A stretch of DNA of 64,000 nucleotides. It comes from Loripinus fragilis. Taxonomy: Eukaryota > Mollusca > Bivalvia > Lucinida > Lucinidae. Shown here piece by piece: positions 19,601 to 31,510 of the stretch (positions are counted from its first letter, which is position 1; every line of letters begins with the position of its first letter). A program made the position numbers and the translations under genes. The notes under the pieces were generated by a model, which saw only the letters and a list, made by a program, of their open reading frames with translations, made no database searches and was not told where the DNA came from. The DNA lies in assembly GCA_964019695.1 (NCBI GenBank), contig CAXHUL010000547.1, positions 344,407 to 408,406 of the forward strand, in the 5' to 3' direction.

Positions 19601-21655
19601 ATTTTCAAACATTGCTGGGATCTCATGATCCAACATAATAGCTATAACGTTCGTAACACGAACTAATATATCTGGACAGCATCACAAAATAGTATAACGC
19701 TGGCTTATATCATTTACGAGCACCCATTTACGTTGATGTGTTCTGTATTTTCATCAACGATGATACTATAAAATATAAAGTGTATTTTAGATAGCTTGTT
19801 TGTAATGGGCTTTTAAACAACTTTACAACCCCTCCATCCTCCATTAATTAAAATTCACACATGAAAGCTGTTATCATGGCCCTGGCTTCCCTCTAACTTA
19901 AGCAATAATAAGTGCAACCAGACACGGGTTGGCTTGTTTATAGAATTAATCAAATTTGAAAATACCATGTTAATGTTTTATGTGTTTTTGCAAGCTACTT
20001 AACAGGGGCCTGATGATGTTTGAGAAGGCCAACGGGGCTACCCTTTGTAAATAAAGCAAAACTTACTCTCAAACTTACTAACTCAGCAGAGAGATGTGAT
20101 TGGTTCAAGTTAATGCATGTTATGCCATACTTTCTTGTCAATGTGACCAGGTGCAAAACATGTTTCTCTTTTGTTGGGATAAAACGACGCATAAAATGAA
20201 TGTAACGATGTTGATATGATATAAAATGTAAATTGACACACACCTGACCTAATTATGTAAATATGAGAAGTATGCCATATATTACATATGTTGTTTTCGC
20301 AAATAATCTTCATTCTCTTTTGATGAAATCAAGACATTTTGAGGTACATTCTAGAATTTAGAGTCACTTTTTGCTATGTTTATATCGTATCAACAAACAC
20401 TGGAACAGTGGAAAGTAATCTCATTTAGCTAAAAACTGTAGTCAGAAGGTCACAAGCGTCCCATCAGATTGTAACGAATCTACGCCATGCAAAGTCAAGC
20501 TGGTGTTATCAAAATGTATCATATCTTTGTTCTATTCTACTGCTGAAAGCAGAATACCACTTCAGCCATTCCCAGGATTGGGTTGGGGGCGTTATATATC
20601 ATTAGCAAACTCAATATTGTTTTATAGCTTGTGTGTTTGCTCTACTTCCAAAGGATCACATTGCTCATATTATTTTGTAATCACTTTTCCACGGAGATTC
20701 TTCAAGTTCATCATTCAGTATTTCAATGTTGCTGCAGCTCCAAGAATGTACAAGACCTTGTTTGCGACATGAACACTTTTCAGGCACAGTCACAGCGGTT
20801 TCTCTATACTACATGCACATAAGACAATATTTCTAGTGCTGCATATTCGTTAAGTTTTAATTGGTTTGCCTCCCAACCTTCTGTTGCATCTAGGTAATTA
20901 CCAATTCAAGTTTACACATGTACTCGGACCCAGTATAAATGGACTGGTCACTGGCGGAAATACAAAGTTATGTTGTTTTAGCGTTACTTCAAAGTACTAC
21001 AGCCAATAAATTGATTTGGAATGTGCCCCAGATTATACAAAGTTATTCCCGGTATGCAAAGTTGAAACATTACAAGTTATGGTAAATAAAATTGAAGTTT
21101 TATCATCTTTATAGGGTGGCGATATCAGCTAAAAGTGCCGAAAAAAGCTAAAAAGGGTACCTAGGTTTCTTGCTGATGTTCATAAATACGGATAAACTTT
21201 CAATATATATCTCCAACAAACGTCAGTTTTGAAAGCTCAGCCTCGTCAACGTATTTCCAATATTTACATTTACCTGTATGTCAGTTACCAGTCTGTATAT
21301 ACTGGGTCCTAGACATGTATAACAAATCTGGGGGAAAAACAGATCTTTTAAGACATCACTTTCTCTCTCGCACTCTTTGGGCTTGTGAACGTATTGGTTG
21401 CCAGCAATTAGGTTAAAAACTATCAAAAACTATCATAGTATTTGTTTTAAGATTTAATGCAACATACACGACAAAATTGCGAGTGAATTTTGCAGTTAAT
21501 TTTCACACGTTTATTCTAAAGGACACGACAGTGATCTGTGGAATTATTAAATTCATTTAACAGTTCATCAAATTTTTCATAATTGTTATTTGTTAGATCT
21601 TATAAATTTTCAATGTATGTGATAGTTGTTCAATGCACTATGCAATAAAAACCAA
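16696..21655. other. Five kilobases of AT-rich DNA without a supported gene
   Basis: I find no exon with splice signals, no domain, and no repeat with clear ends. A 93-residue minus-strand frame (17202-16921) has a varied composition but matches nothing I know. The trinucleotide-rich and TACGTTAC-containing pieces around 18080-18970 may be remnants of an old foldback, but the arms do not align well by eye. Confidence 0.5.
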
Positions 21656-21794
21656 AGCTGAGTGCACTATCAAGGTTTATGGCCTGGACTGCTGGGTTGA
21701 TATGGCCCTCCCCTGTGGCTTGGGTCATATTAACCGGGCGGTCCAGGCCTTGGCCCTCAGGCAGTCTATAAACCTTGATAGTGCCCTCAGCTTA
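21656..21794. repeat. Foldback of about 140 bp before the LINE fragment
   Basis: AGCTGAGTGCACTATCAAGG, then TTTATGGCCTGGACTGC, is mirrored by TATAAACCTTGATAGTGCC, then CTCAGCTTA. Inner arms GGTTGATATGG and ATATTAACC also pair. The whole could fold into one long hairpin. It lies just upstream of the truncated LINE reading frame. Confidence 0.75.
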
Positions 21795-21798
21795 GGTT

Positions 21799-23147
21799 AC
21801 TATTGCTTATTTTTCAAACAGAACCTTTCTTTCAAACAGAACCCAACGAGTTGTGCTTGAAGGTGAGGAGTCTGATATCTGTCCTGTCATGTCTGGTGTG
21901 CCGCAGGGTTCTGTGTTGGGACCCTGTCTGTTTCTCTTGTATATAAATAATATGCCGGACATGATAGAGAGTAATATCAGGCTCTTCGCTGACGACACCA
22001 TAATGTATCTTACCGTTTCAAACCAGGCAGATTGTCAGGCCCTTCAGTCAGATCTTTCAAAACTTGAAACCTGGGAGAGTGAATGGTTGATGGCGTGTAA
22101 CCCCGACAAGTGTGAGGTGATCAGAATCACAAACAAGAAAAAACCAACCCTGTTTAATTACACCCTCCATGGGGTTGGACTAAAAGAAACTGATTCTGCT
22201 AAATACTTGGGGGTCAATATCTCACGTGACTTGTCGTGGGCGAAGCACATCAACCAAATCACAATGAAAACCAATAACTCACTAAAATTCATTAAACGCA
22301 ACATCAAGACCAATAACCCTAAACTAAAAGAGTCAGCATACAAGACATACGTCCGTCCCTTACTTGAATATGCGGCCTCTCTATGGGACCCCTGGCAGAA
22401 AAAATACATAAACAAAATTGAAATGATCCAACACAGGGCCATAAGATACATATTCAATGATTATAGCTTCACTAGTAGTGTAAGTAATATGTTATCTAAG
22501 CTTAACCTTCCAACACTGAAACGCAGACAAATTTCATCTCTCACTCCCAGGTGGGGGGGGGGGTACTCTGATATTTTCATACATACGTAGGCTCGGTCCA
22601 TTTTTTTGGCTTCAAAGTTTTGAATTTCGATATGTTTTGGGGTTTTCATAAAAATAAATGTTTTTTTGGGTATGAAAATTTTGTGGATATTTTTTTGGGG
22701 TCATCACAAAATTGGACTATATTTAGAGGTCATTTCTGTGCATTTTAAGGTCTTTTCTTAAGGTCAAGGTACAGAATTGGGGATATTTTTTTGGGTTGCT
22801 AAAATTTCAAATATTTTTTTGGGATGCTTGAAATTCCTGATATTTTTTGGGGGTGAAGGGCAGATGCTGGGTCCTAGCCTACGTATGCAGAAAAAAATGA
22901 GAGTACCCCCCCCCCCTGGGCTCTCACTATGTTTTATAAAATCAAGCATCACTTAGTTAATATTCCATTTCCAGGCAATATTCAGCCATCCATGAGATCC
23001 AGATATACATTTCCTCAATCTAGGATAAACATTCATAGATACTCATTTTTTCCCAGAACTGCTAAACTTTGGAACAATCTCCCACCTGACCTTTGTAATA
23101 GTCCTGAACTCGGATCATTCCGAGCAGGGCTCCTCAAAACTCTTTAA
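21799..23147 (+). pseudogene. LINE reverse transcriptase 3' part, split by a MITE
   Basis: The frame is open from about 21796 and enters the RT domain at NRTQRVVLEGEES. Key pieces are GVPQGSVLGP, the catalytic FADDT, CNPDKCE, KYLGVNISRDLSW and the C-terminal YVRPLLEYAASLWDP. At codons near 22545 the frame is interrupted by a 375-bp MITE. It resumes in the correct phase at 22929, running through FFPRTAKLWNNLPPD to a stop near 23145. The N-terminal endonuclease and first RT blocks are absent (5' truncation). By motif style it is a Jockey/CR1-like non-LTR element; the clade is uncertain. A phenylalanine-asparagine-rich segment is duplicated at its 5' edge (TTTCAAACAGAACC twice). Confidence 0.88.
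22546..22920. mobile_element. 375-bp hAT-like MITE with 8-bp target duplication
   Basis: It is flanked by CTCTCACT on both sides (22538-22545 and 22921-22928). Inverted ends read CCCAGG(T)GGGGGGGGG then TACTCT, and continue into CATACATACGTAGGCT versus, from the right, GCATACGTAGGCT. The interior is T-rich and noncoding. An 8-bp duplication suggests hAT or a relative. Its removal with one duplication copy would leave the surrounding LINE frame continuous, so it landed after the LINE did. Confidence 0.9.
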
Positions 23148-23445
23148 AAAAACTGATAAAAACTCATCATCCTCATATTCATCAATTTCAACCTCATTAA
23201 ACATTTTTCATTACCCATTATATATACACCATTCATGATGTCTTCCTCTTGTTCTTCTACACAGTCATGTTGATTTCTCAGCTCAAAAACCAGAAAATAA
23301 CAAAATTCTAAAAACTTGTGAATAAAAAAATTGTTTTTGATTTTATTTCTTTTTTTCGAAACCATCATTTGCGCACGCTGCGCACTCCATGTAATACTCA
23401 CTAGAGGTGTTTGGAGTACCTGGCAGATTCAGATTCAGATGTTTT
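23148..23445 (+). other. LINE 3' untranslated region and tail
   Basis: Noncoding DNA continues from the LINE stop codon to a short repeat CAGATTCAGATTCAGATG near 23426-23443, a type of short tandem 3' end seen in several non-LTR clades. The end assignment is inference. Confidence 0.5.
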
Positions 23446-24075
23446 TCCTTTTTTTATTTTGCTAGGTGCACTAAATGTAAGGGGTTGATTTAATCCCAAA
23501 ATTATAGTTGTCAATTATGCATTAACCTAGCCACAGGCTGTCATAAATTGGGCAGATTGAATAGGAAACTGTCCGAGATCCTTTCGTCACGTGTACTTAA
23601 TTATCTTTGAGCCCTCCTTTGAGTCACATATAGACTATAGGACGCTTTGACTTGGGGACGTTTTGACATTACACGACAGTTGCGCTACTATTATCTATTT
23701 TCGTCTGCTGCTTCATCAACAACAACAAAAATGGCTACGCTTTCACTTCAGCAGGGTTTTTTTTTCTACAGAGTCCCTAACTTCCAGTGACAGGGAAAGA
23801 ATTTTTTTCTATGCGACAATGACCCTTCATAATCCAAAATCAATGTGACATTTTGAAAACCAATGTGACATTTTCAAACTCTAATGTGACATATCCCAAA
23901 ATTACTAGGATTTGCACACAATTATAGTTCAAGTGACTTTATTTAAGTCTATAGACTAGTTTTAAACAAACAAACAAACAATAAAAATTAAAAATTAAGA
24001 CAACTAATAAACTTGTCAATGTAGGACTAAGTTAACCAGTCATAGTTATGTTCAGACGACGACGACACTTGGTCT
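23446..24075. other. Noncoding stretch
   Basis: Contains a small AAAC microsatellite near 23966-23982 and three repeats of an AATGTGACAT motif at 23843-23892. Nothing else is seen. Confidence 0.5.
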
Positions 24076-24247
24076 ACATTTTGCGTGGAGATTCTGTGAC
24101 ATTCGTGACAGGTTGTTTATCGGACTCTGGGCTGGGCAATGTTTGAGATGAAACTGGGTTAAATGGCTTATCTTGAGTGGATGATTTAAATAAGTTACTG
24201 ATTAGGCCCTGATTATCCGGTCTTTTCAATTTTTTTTTAGGTGGCAT
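24076..24247 (-). CDS. Possible first exon, lysine-rich N-terminus (unidentified)
   Basis: On the minus strand an ATG at 24247 opens 57 codons beginning MPPKKKLKRPDNQGLISNLF. A basic nuclear-localisation-like start is followed by QGLISNLF, which loosely resembles a PCNA-binding (PIP) box, then a Ser/Pro/Thr-rich stretch. Upstream (24270-24600) is unusually rich in CpG and GCGC for this window. It could be the first exon of a nuclear protein or transposase-derived gene; a possible donor (AAAAT/GTAGAC) lies at its end. No homolog is recognised and it may be chance. Confidence 0.25.
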
Positions 24248-24329
24248 GGTCAAAACAAAAGTAAATAACTCTTGATCTGCGATCGTTACAGCGCAGACGA
24301 TGTTTACTATTTGCAGCGTTTGCACAGAC

Positions 24330-25080
24330 CAATGACGTCATTAAAACATGTGTAGTTACTCGGGCGCTTTATTGTAAATGAAAAGCGTGAATCACAGCGT
24401 CTGTATTTATTTATTCGTACTCACCTATTTCGTACTCACCTATTTCGTACCGAAAATGATCGTAAAAATCGGAAAGAGACCTGGGCGCATCCATTGCAAA
24501 AAACGATGTGACATTTCCGTTTTTAATGGGACTATGGCGCATGGCGCATGCCTTTCCCGGTCACTGAACTTCAGTGGTTTTCACAACTGAACAAGAATAG
24601 GAAATTGCTGGCTCTGAAGAGCAGAAGTCTCGGTCATGTCCGTCAGCCTTCCAAGATATGAAAACGCGCAGGCCGGTATTTTTTGTCGTCTGCTGATTTA
24701 ATGAAATTTTAAAAAATATATATTTCAGGAACACTTTCGAACTGTCTGGAATCAGATCAAGCCCCGAGATTATAAAACTTTTTCAATACTCAACTCCGCT
24801 AAACACGAAATTTATCCTGCTCATTAAATTTGAAATGTCAAATTAGAGAGACTTAAAGCAAGACTCTTCTTTAGTTGTAACAGTACAGGGTCTTTCAAAT
24901 ATAATTTTGTATAGAGAGTCCCATGTTGTAAATTCCCTGCTCAGTTGAGTTGAGCATAAAAAAAGTTTTATATAAATCTGACTTGATCTGGGTCCAAGCT
25001 CTTCGCAAGAAAATGCTCATCTTGAACAGGAATGTTATAGTTGCGCAAAAGACTGTTACAAAATAGCGCTTTTTTAGGCA
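24330..25080. other. CpG-richer noncoding stretch
   Basis: No supported gene. 24360-24600 is richer in CG than its surroundings and has a short direct repeat (TATTTCGTACTCACC twice). Confidence 0.4.
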
Positions 25081-25181
25081 TACAGTGACGTCCCCTAACA
25101 TTGCGCGGCCCCTAATATTGCGCACTAGCCCAAGTGACTATGCCACATTTAATCAGATAAAATATTTTTTGATATTCAATA

Positions 25182-26267
25182 GGGTAAAAACATCGAACTT
25201 CGGACGCTTTTTCGCTGTGTCACTACTTCAGCACAGTTTGTGCTTTGTTCCAGACATGCCACCAGGTTAAGTCTAGCTGGTAGGTACCAGACATGCTCGA
25301 TTGACTTAATAAAGCTGTAATTTCATTGGTTAATGCATTTAAAAGTGTTTAATTAGCACTTAAAGTGACATAGGGTCGAACATGAAAATTCGGACGGCTA
25401 TCGGGAAATACGGACAGAGCTGAAGGGAAAATCGGACAGTTGTTTCTTTTTAAAAAATAAAGCTCTTTAAATGCTTTTATTCTGTCAAAAACAGTTAAAC
25501 ATGGTTCATTTATCATGTGAGTAAACTACCGAGGCCTTTTAAGATATTGATTTCATTTGCTTCTTAAATCAAGTGCTGAAATGTAAACCAGCATGCAAAG
25601 CTACCGAATCTTTTCAACCGCAGTCAACTCTTGCTCAATTTTTGGGGTCCAAGGTGATGCATTCCAGTCTTTCAATCGCTATACCAACAATACTCTAAAA
25701 TAATCTTATCTAAAACGTAAACAGATGCAATGCATTTTATTTACAAACAGCTGGAAAGGAAAGAAAACTATATGAAAGGGTAAAAAAATCATCGTCTGAA
25801 CGTTGTTCAATGGCGTGTCTGAAATTAAATTTCCTAAAGGGAAATTCGGACACCCGTTATTTTACCTTCATTTCGTTTCTAATCTATGTGAATATGCAAA
25901 AAAACCCTTTCATTTCATAAATAAAACTATCGAAGATACTAGGGAGCAGAAATATTTCATTGTGCATCAATATTCAACTATAAAAGATGGTTTTAGAAAT
26001 AGTTGTGACAAGCGTCGAAACCATGTGCGCCCTAAACTGTGCGGAGCTGGAGGTCACCAGACTGCAATGGATATCTAATTGGTCGATTATAATGTGACGT
26101 GTTTCCATTTCACTGTTGGGAAGTGGGTACGACGATGTTTTGTCTGTACAGTTAACCTGAAATAGGACTTTATCAATTGGTTGGGAGTCTAGAACAGGAC
26201 GTTATGTCAGGGGAGGTAGAAAAGTGTCCGATTTTACATATCTGTCCGAAATTCGATGTTTTTACCC
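25182..26267. mobile_element. Nested TA-flanked element with GGGTAAAAACATCGAA ends
   Basis: GGGTAAAAACATCGAACTTC at the left and, reversed at the right, GGGTAAAAACATCGAATTTC, with TA on both sides (25180-25181, 26268-26269). Several CGGACA-type subterminal motifs occur (GAAAATTCGGACGG, ATACGGACAG, AAAATCGGACAG). No transposase frame is intact. Confidence 0.82.
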
Positions 26268-26619
26268 TATCAGGTTGCTTTTGGAAAAAGAAAAACAGCA
26301 ATAAGTTTTCACTTTATGCTTTCACTGCTGAGCAGGGGTGAATTTCAGTAAAATTTGGAAAATGTTAAAATATTTCTGACCATAATTTCATATGACGCAG
26401 GCTTCAAGTTATTTACTTTTAATCAAGTTATTGGTGAAGTATATTGTTGAGAACAGCCTGGTGTTACTTTCCCGGGTATATTTTGTAAAAGTAATTCATC
26501 TAAGAGATGATATTGAAAATTTTGCAAAAAGTGTGCAATGTTAGGGGACTATTTTTGTTATCCTAAAACAGTGGGGTTGAGAAAAATGTTTTTCATTTTG
26601 AACTTTGTGTAAATAAAGT

Positions 26620-27093
26620 AGGGCTGTGGAAATACCATGCCCGACCTGGCCCCATTTCATTCAGGACAAGTTGAAAATTTCTATTTACTTGTCTTTGGGC
26701 AAGTACAAATGTATCAAGCTAAGTTATACCATTCTATATTTCATATTATGATTAATTATTACGAGCTCACATCTTGCATTGAAAACAGTGGGGATCCTGA
26801 TCAGCTGGCTTCTTCAGGAGCCAGCTGATCTGGATATACACTGTTTACAAGAGAAGCCAGCTGATCAGGATCTACACTGTTAACAAGAGAAGCCAGCTGA
26901 TCAGGATCCATACTGTTTGCGAGAGTTGATATCTGATTTTATACTGTTTTCGAAATAGTAAAATTGTTTAAGCACAGAAAGGTATAAAGCTAATTTGTTC
27001 TTTCGGTCAAGTAAACATTTTTATGGACAAGTACATTGTGGCCATTTACTTGTCCCTGGACAAGTAGAAAAATTTACTATTTCCACACCCCTG
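26620..27093. mobile_element. hAT MITE, 8-bp duplication AATAAAGT
   Basis: AATAAAGT flanks it at 26612-26619 and 27094-27101. Ends are AGGGCTGTGGAAATACC and, reversed, CAGGGGTGTGGAAATAG. Inner arms include GGACAAGTTGAAAATTTC / GACAAGTAGAAAAATTT. In the middle is a small tandem repeat of GCCAGCTGATCAGGATC units (26800-26920). Confidence 0.85.
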
Positions 27094-27210
27094 AATAAAG
27101 TATAATGATTACTTTATTTCGCTGTGAACAATTTTTCAATTTTGTTTGTTTCTTATTATATCCAATGGAGGTTAAAAGGCTTAAGTGCGCAATGTTAGGG
27201 GCCTTCACCG

Positions 27211-28150
27211 TAATCGTTGCATAGAATTAGGAAAAGCGCTCGCATATAAAGCAACTCTCGCCTAGTTTCCTGGAAATTTTGGAAAATTTAGCAATCAAGA
27301 GAATTAATTAAGCATAATTAAACATGTGAAAGGTGACTAGTCCATATAAAAGTAAAAAGAACTTAATGTTAGCAGGACTGCAGGAGCAGTTCCAATATTT
27401 CTTGATAGGGGATTCAAATTAACAAAGGGGCCCGGGGGTTCAATTAGTTAGTTGTGTCGCCTGGGAAGCAAGGATGACACAGGGATCATGACTGTGGCGT
27501 CCGTGGCCTCACACTTTTGGTTTCCGATCGGTAAAACTTGAAGGGATGCATCAATTTCATTTAAATTTTACAGAAGGGTCGAACATCATGAAATACAGGA
27601 CAAGTTCTAAAAGGGGGGATGATCCGCAAAATTTTGACTTGAGTTATGTCTCTTTTTTACTTAGATTTTGGCTAAATTGTCAAATTGTGGTTTCCGATCA
27701 ATTACTTTTGAAGAGATGCAACAATTACTTTCAAATTTTACAGACGGGTAAAGCGTCATAAAATACTGGTCAAGTTTAAATTTGGAGGTCATTTGCAAAC
27801 ATTTGAATGACTTATGGCCCCTTTTTGACTTAGGTTAAGGCTAATGCAAAAGCTCTATTGGCTTTTTTGTGGAATAAACTTTACATTTCTCCAAAACTAT
27901 AATATCTGACAATTTCTCACTATAATCCATGATTACCCAGTGCCTGTAGATAAGTGTGACAGTGATAAAAATATTTTTTTTCCCCATCCCCTTGACCCCT
28001 TAGGTGGGGTCAAAGCCACAAATATTTAAATTTCGCAATAACTCGGTAAGTTGTCAATATTTTTAACGGAAATTTCATATGCAGACAGTGGTACAATAAA
28101 TATGAAACATATCAAATGTGATTTTCGATGGAAGGCCTTAGTCTCACCGC
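27211..28150. other. Noncoding, degenerate repeat
   Basis: Two diverged copies of a stretch containing TTTCCGATC, TTGAAGGGATGCA / TTGAAGAGATGCA and AATTTTACAGA-GGGT (27520-27650 and 27690-27800) suggest an old tandem repeat. No gene. Confidence 0.45.
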
Positions 28151-28154
28151 CGGG

Positions 28155-28700
28155 GTGGACTTAGGGGAGGGGTCAAAATTTAACCTTTTCAGAACATGGT
28201 CATGTTGCATATCAAATTAAAGAGAATCACGAAGGCAGCAACTATGTAGCAATTATTTTGCCTGCAGAGACCTCCCCCTTCCCCAGACCCTGGGAATGAG
28301 GTCAGTAGGTCAAAATTCAACTTTTTCAGAACATGTTAATGTTGCATATCAAATTAATGAGAATCAAGAATGCAGTAACATGGTAGCAAAAATTTTGACC
28401 GCAGACTGCCGCCCCCCCCCACCCCCTCCCCCAGACCCTGGGTATGAGAACATGTTAATGTTGCATATCAAATCGCAGACCCCTCGCAGACCCCTACCCA
28501 CCTCCACCCCTTGACCCTAGTGTTGGGGTCAATAGATCTAAATTCAACTTTTTCAGAACATGGCCTGGTTGCATATCACATTAAAGAGAATCACGAATTT
28601 AGCAACATGGTAGCATTATATTTGCCGGCAGACCCCCCCCCCCCCCCCCCATTCCCCCTAGGGATGGGGTCAGTAGGTCAAAATTCAACTTTTTCATTTT
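28155..28700. repeat. Tandem repeat of GGGGTCA-AAATTCAACTTTTTCAG units
   Basis: Four or five copies of a unit of about 110-135 bp are present. Each runs GTCAAAATTCAACTTTTTCA, GAACATG, TTGCATATCAAATTAA, GAGAATCA and a C-run ending CAGACC. Starts lie near 28172, 28310, 28540 and 28677. The proline-rich open frames are products of the C runs. Confidence 0.75.
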
Positions 28701-29039
28701 ATTTGGGATTTTAGGAAGCTACCTTTTCCTTCACATTTGGGAAATGTTTTATTTAATATTTTCGCATGCTCAACTAAGTTGAACCTGGAATTTCAATTGC
28801 TTCTAATACAAAGTAAATAACTAAAAAATAAGCATTCAATCACTTCAATCACTTTCTTGTATAATTAATTGTATTAAAATTTATTGTTGTTGTTGTTGTT
28901 GTTGATCTGTTTATGGCACTATGATGTTGCCCATAGACTCTATGTGCTGTCAATTCTCTGGTGCTTCTCTCAATGTACTTTATACTCATGTAACACAGGT
29001 ACGTATGAAGGGTTCGGGTGTGTTTTAAAAGATTTGAGG
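28701..29039. other. Noncoding with a TTG microsatellite
   Basis: Holds a short (TTG)n run at 28882-28905. Otherwise nothing. Confidence 0.5.
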
Positions 29040-29840
29040 TTAAAACCTCTTTGAGCTCCTAATGAATTCCATTAGGGCTCCAACAAGATTATGCTGTGCT
29101 TCCCTACTTATGTCTTCAACCATGCCGGTAAGCACTTTGATATCAATGTTGCCAATATGGTTTGCATCTTCCCTATGCAGTATCTCCTCCACCTTCTCTT
29201 GTAGTTGAATCCTTTCCCCGTCAAACTTCTTGCACACAAATAAGTAATGATTCAGATCTTCCGGGATGTTGCATATGTCACAAAGATTTGAAATTTCCTT
29301 ATTGATCTTTGACTGATGATTGTTCAGTTTGGAATGACCACTAATTAACTGGTTCAGATGTGAGAAAGTCCATCTGTCTTTTTCTCCCCAACAGCTTCTC
29401 TTCCCAACCTCTGAAAACACGGTTACACCTCATGAATGAACGACTCATTTTCTGCACATGCGAATCTTTTATTCCATTTTTCCACTGTCTTGTTCTTCAT
29501 TTCTTGAAATGCTTCTCTTTTATCCCAAACTGGGGGAACAATCACATCTGAACCACTCATTTCAATTGCTGCCTGTTTTGCCTGCTGATCCGCCAACTCA
29601 TTTCCCTCGATCTCCTTATGGCCCGGAACCCAATGCACCTTAATTTCGTTTTGCCGTTCCCTTATCTTGCTCAAGTTGTTTTTAATGTCCAGGATTATTT
29701 CTATTTTATTTCTTGGTAATTCATTTCCAAAAGCTGTTCTTATTGCTGGCTGACAATCTGTCAGGATATGTATATTCTTGTGCTTCACTGTATCTGTCTC
29801 GGCCAAAAACTCCAAACCAATTTGTATTCCTACCAGCTAT
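29040..29840 (-). pseudogene. LINE RNase H and C-terminal region, frameshifted
   Basis: Reading the minus strand from about 29840, the first frame carries an RNase H domain lacking its N-terminal strand: ILTDCQPAIRTAF holds one catalytic Asp and HWVPGHKEIEGNELAD the distal His and Asp. It meets a stop at 29423 after ENESFIHEV. A second, shifted frame (29420-29040) continues with SGHSKLNNH and CDICNIPEDLNHYLFVC, the cysteine/histidine tail typical of non-LTR elements with RNase H (Jockey/I-like groups). The RT is missing upstream. A stop also interrupts the region just 5' of 29815. It is a dead 3' fragment. Confidence 0.85.
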
Positions 29841-30560
29841 CCTGCTAATGCCAAAAATTGTTGACATTTAAAAGCAGAATAAATTGTATTTACAAGTACA
29901 GCTAGGCTGCTAATGAAATATTAAAATGCCATTAATTGCTGAAATTTTAATATTAATGAGTAATGACCACAATGAATTTCATGTTCAGTTAAGTTGAGCA
30001 TGAAAAAAGTCTTATATTTAACAGGTCAATTATTATGAACTCCCAACAATGATTAAGCTTAGAAACAAAAATACATTTGCTCAATGGATAAAACAAGACA
30101 TTGTCACATGCAAAAGCAACATGCAGACCATCCTTTACATCTACACAGTCCGATTAGCCTTTGTTATTCACTTGCAGGAAAGGATGATAGCCAATTTTAT
30201 AACCTGCAACTTTTTTAGACAAGTTACTTTTAAGTCTGAATAATATTCTGGATGTACAGAGTATATATATTTCACCTCTATGTATGCCCAGGTAATTGTA
30301 TGCTCATTCGATCCTTCCGCTTTCTGCCCTGCTCAGGGTAAAAGTTTTTTCATTAAAGTTGTTTTAGAATTTATATATGAAGACCATAAGGTGGATTTTT
30401 TTTGCCTCCAACTTTGGAAAAGACTGTTTGTTTGATATATCAGACATATGATTATAAGGGGATTTGATTTGATTTTCTCCATCTTTAAAATTATATATGG
30501 AGGTAATACATGTGCATTAGATCATATCAGTCTTAATTTTGATATATGGTAACTCACTTG
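29841..30560. other. Noncoding stretch
   Basis: AT-rich, with no gene or repeat that I can bound. Confidence 0.45.
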
Positions 30561-31066
30561 GTTCTAAAAGAGCTATGTGCATTAAGTGGCAAATTTGGCC
30601 CCCTCTGGAGCCAAAAACTGAAAGTTGCTTTTCACCAATTTCATCAATTCGGTTTATTAGAAGACTAGCCCAAGTGTAAAATTCTGGCATTTATTTTACT
30701 TTTACCCATTGCAATGGACTATGGTAACAAAAATGGCTGACAAGAGATAGAGAAATTGCCATTTTGGACCAAATTTAAGGCCTTTGGAGACCGATTTTTT
30801 TTGTGTTTGCTTTTACTCTATGTGAATTTCTCTGTCAAATGTCTCAAATTTGCTCCAAAATGGTTATTTTCCTATTTTCAGCCTATTTTTGCGGCCATTT
30901 TTGTTACCATAGCAACAGTTAAAGTCGGACTCAATACCAAACTTTTACACTTGAGCTACTGTTCTAAGAAACTAATAGGAAAATACTATAAAGAGCAACT
31001 GAACTATTAATTTTTGGCCTCATAGGGGGGCCAAAACAGCCTCTTCATGCACGTAGCTCTTTTGAA
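30561..31066. repeat. Foldback element of about 505 bp
   Basis: The left end GTTCTAAAAGAGCTATGTGC is mirrored by the right end (reversed GTTCAAAAGAGCTACGTGC). The arms stay alignable through GGCCCCC, CAAGTGTAAAA and ATGGTAACAAAAATGGC to a centre near 30815. The open frame at 30756-31010 is a by-product. Confidence 0.75.
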
Positions 31067-31272
31067 CGCTTTTCTCTTTCTTTTTTCCAAACAAAATTTT
31101 GGTTATCTTGTCTGGAATTCACAAAATGCTTGTCAAAATGGCAAGCACAGAAGACACTGATCAGACTGCTTTTTAAAATAAAATCTGATCTGTGCCTGCA
31201 TTGTTTGTCTAGGTCTTTATAGCCGGCAACTAGTGTTAAAAATTTTAGAACATTTACCAATTTTGCTTTCAG

Positions 31273-31395
31273 ACTTTTCTATCAATATATGGAATTATTC
31301 AAGAGGAATTGAACAGTAACAAAGCAGGAGCTGATGCTGACATTACAGGATTTGATCTTCCTCCTATTAACAAAGACCACTGTACATGTATTCAT
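31273..31395 (+). CDS. Candidate internal exon of an unidentified host gene (41 codons)
   Basis: A strong acceptor (TTTTGCTTTCAG, ending 31272) and a strong donor (CAT/GTAAGTT at 31396) bound an exact 41-codon segment open in one frame. It reads TFLSIYGIIQEELNSNKAGA, then a stretch containing DADITGFDLPPINKDHCTC and ending at His. The composition is protein-like, unlike the surrounding AT-rich DNA. Its phase 0 end fits the candidate terminal exon at 41601. I do not recognise the protein. Upstream exons are not seen in the window. Confidence 0.5.
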
Positions 31396-31510
31396 GTAAG
31401 TTGTGCATTTGTATTTTTCTTCATATACCATATTAGTTTAGATAAACAAAACTTTTTTGGGCATAAAATTGGTAATATTTTCTTATCCATGAGTTAAAAC
31501 ATTTGTTTTG

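Larger units (their letters stand above)
25083..27210. mobile_element. TA-flanked DNA element carrying two nested insertions
   Basis: Left end CAGTGACGTCCCCTAACATT, then GCGC; right end reversed CGGTGAAGGCCCCTAACATT, then GCGC. TA lies on both sides (25081-25082 and 27211-27212). The ends and target fit the Tc1/mariner superfamily. Length is 2,128 bp, of which 1,086 bp (25182-26267) and 474 bp (26620-27093) are later insertions, so the original element was only about 570 bp. An internal copy of the end motif (GTGCAATGTTAGGGGAC) sits at 26530-26548. Confidence 0.78.

Noticed and set aside
25803..26078. 91-residue plus-strand frame
   Set aside because: Lies inside a nested TA-flanked element, shows no transposase motif and begins at an unsupported start.
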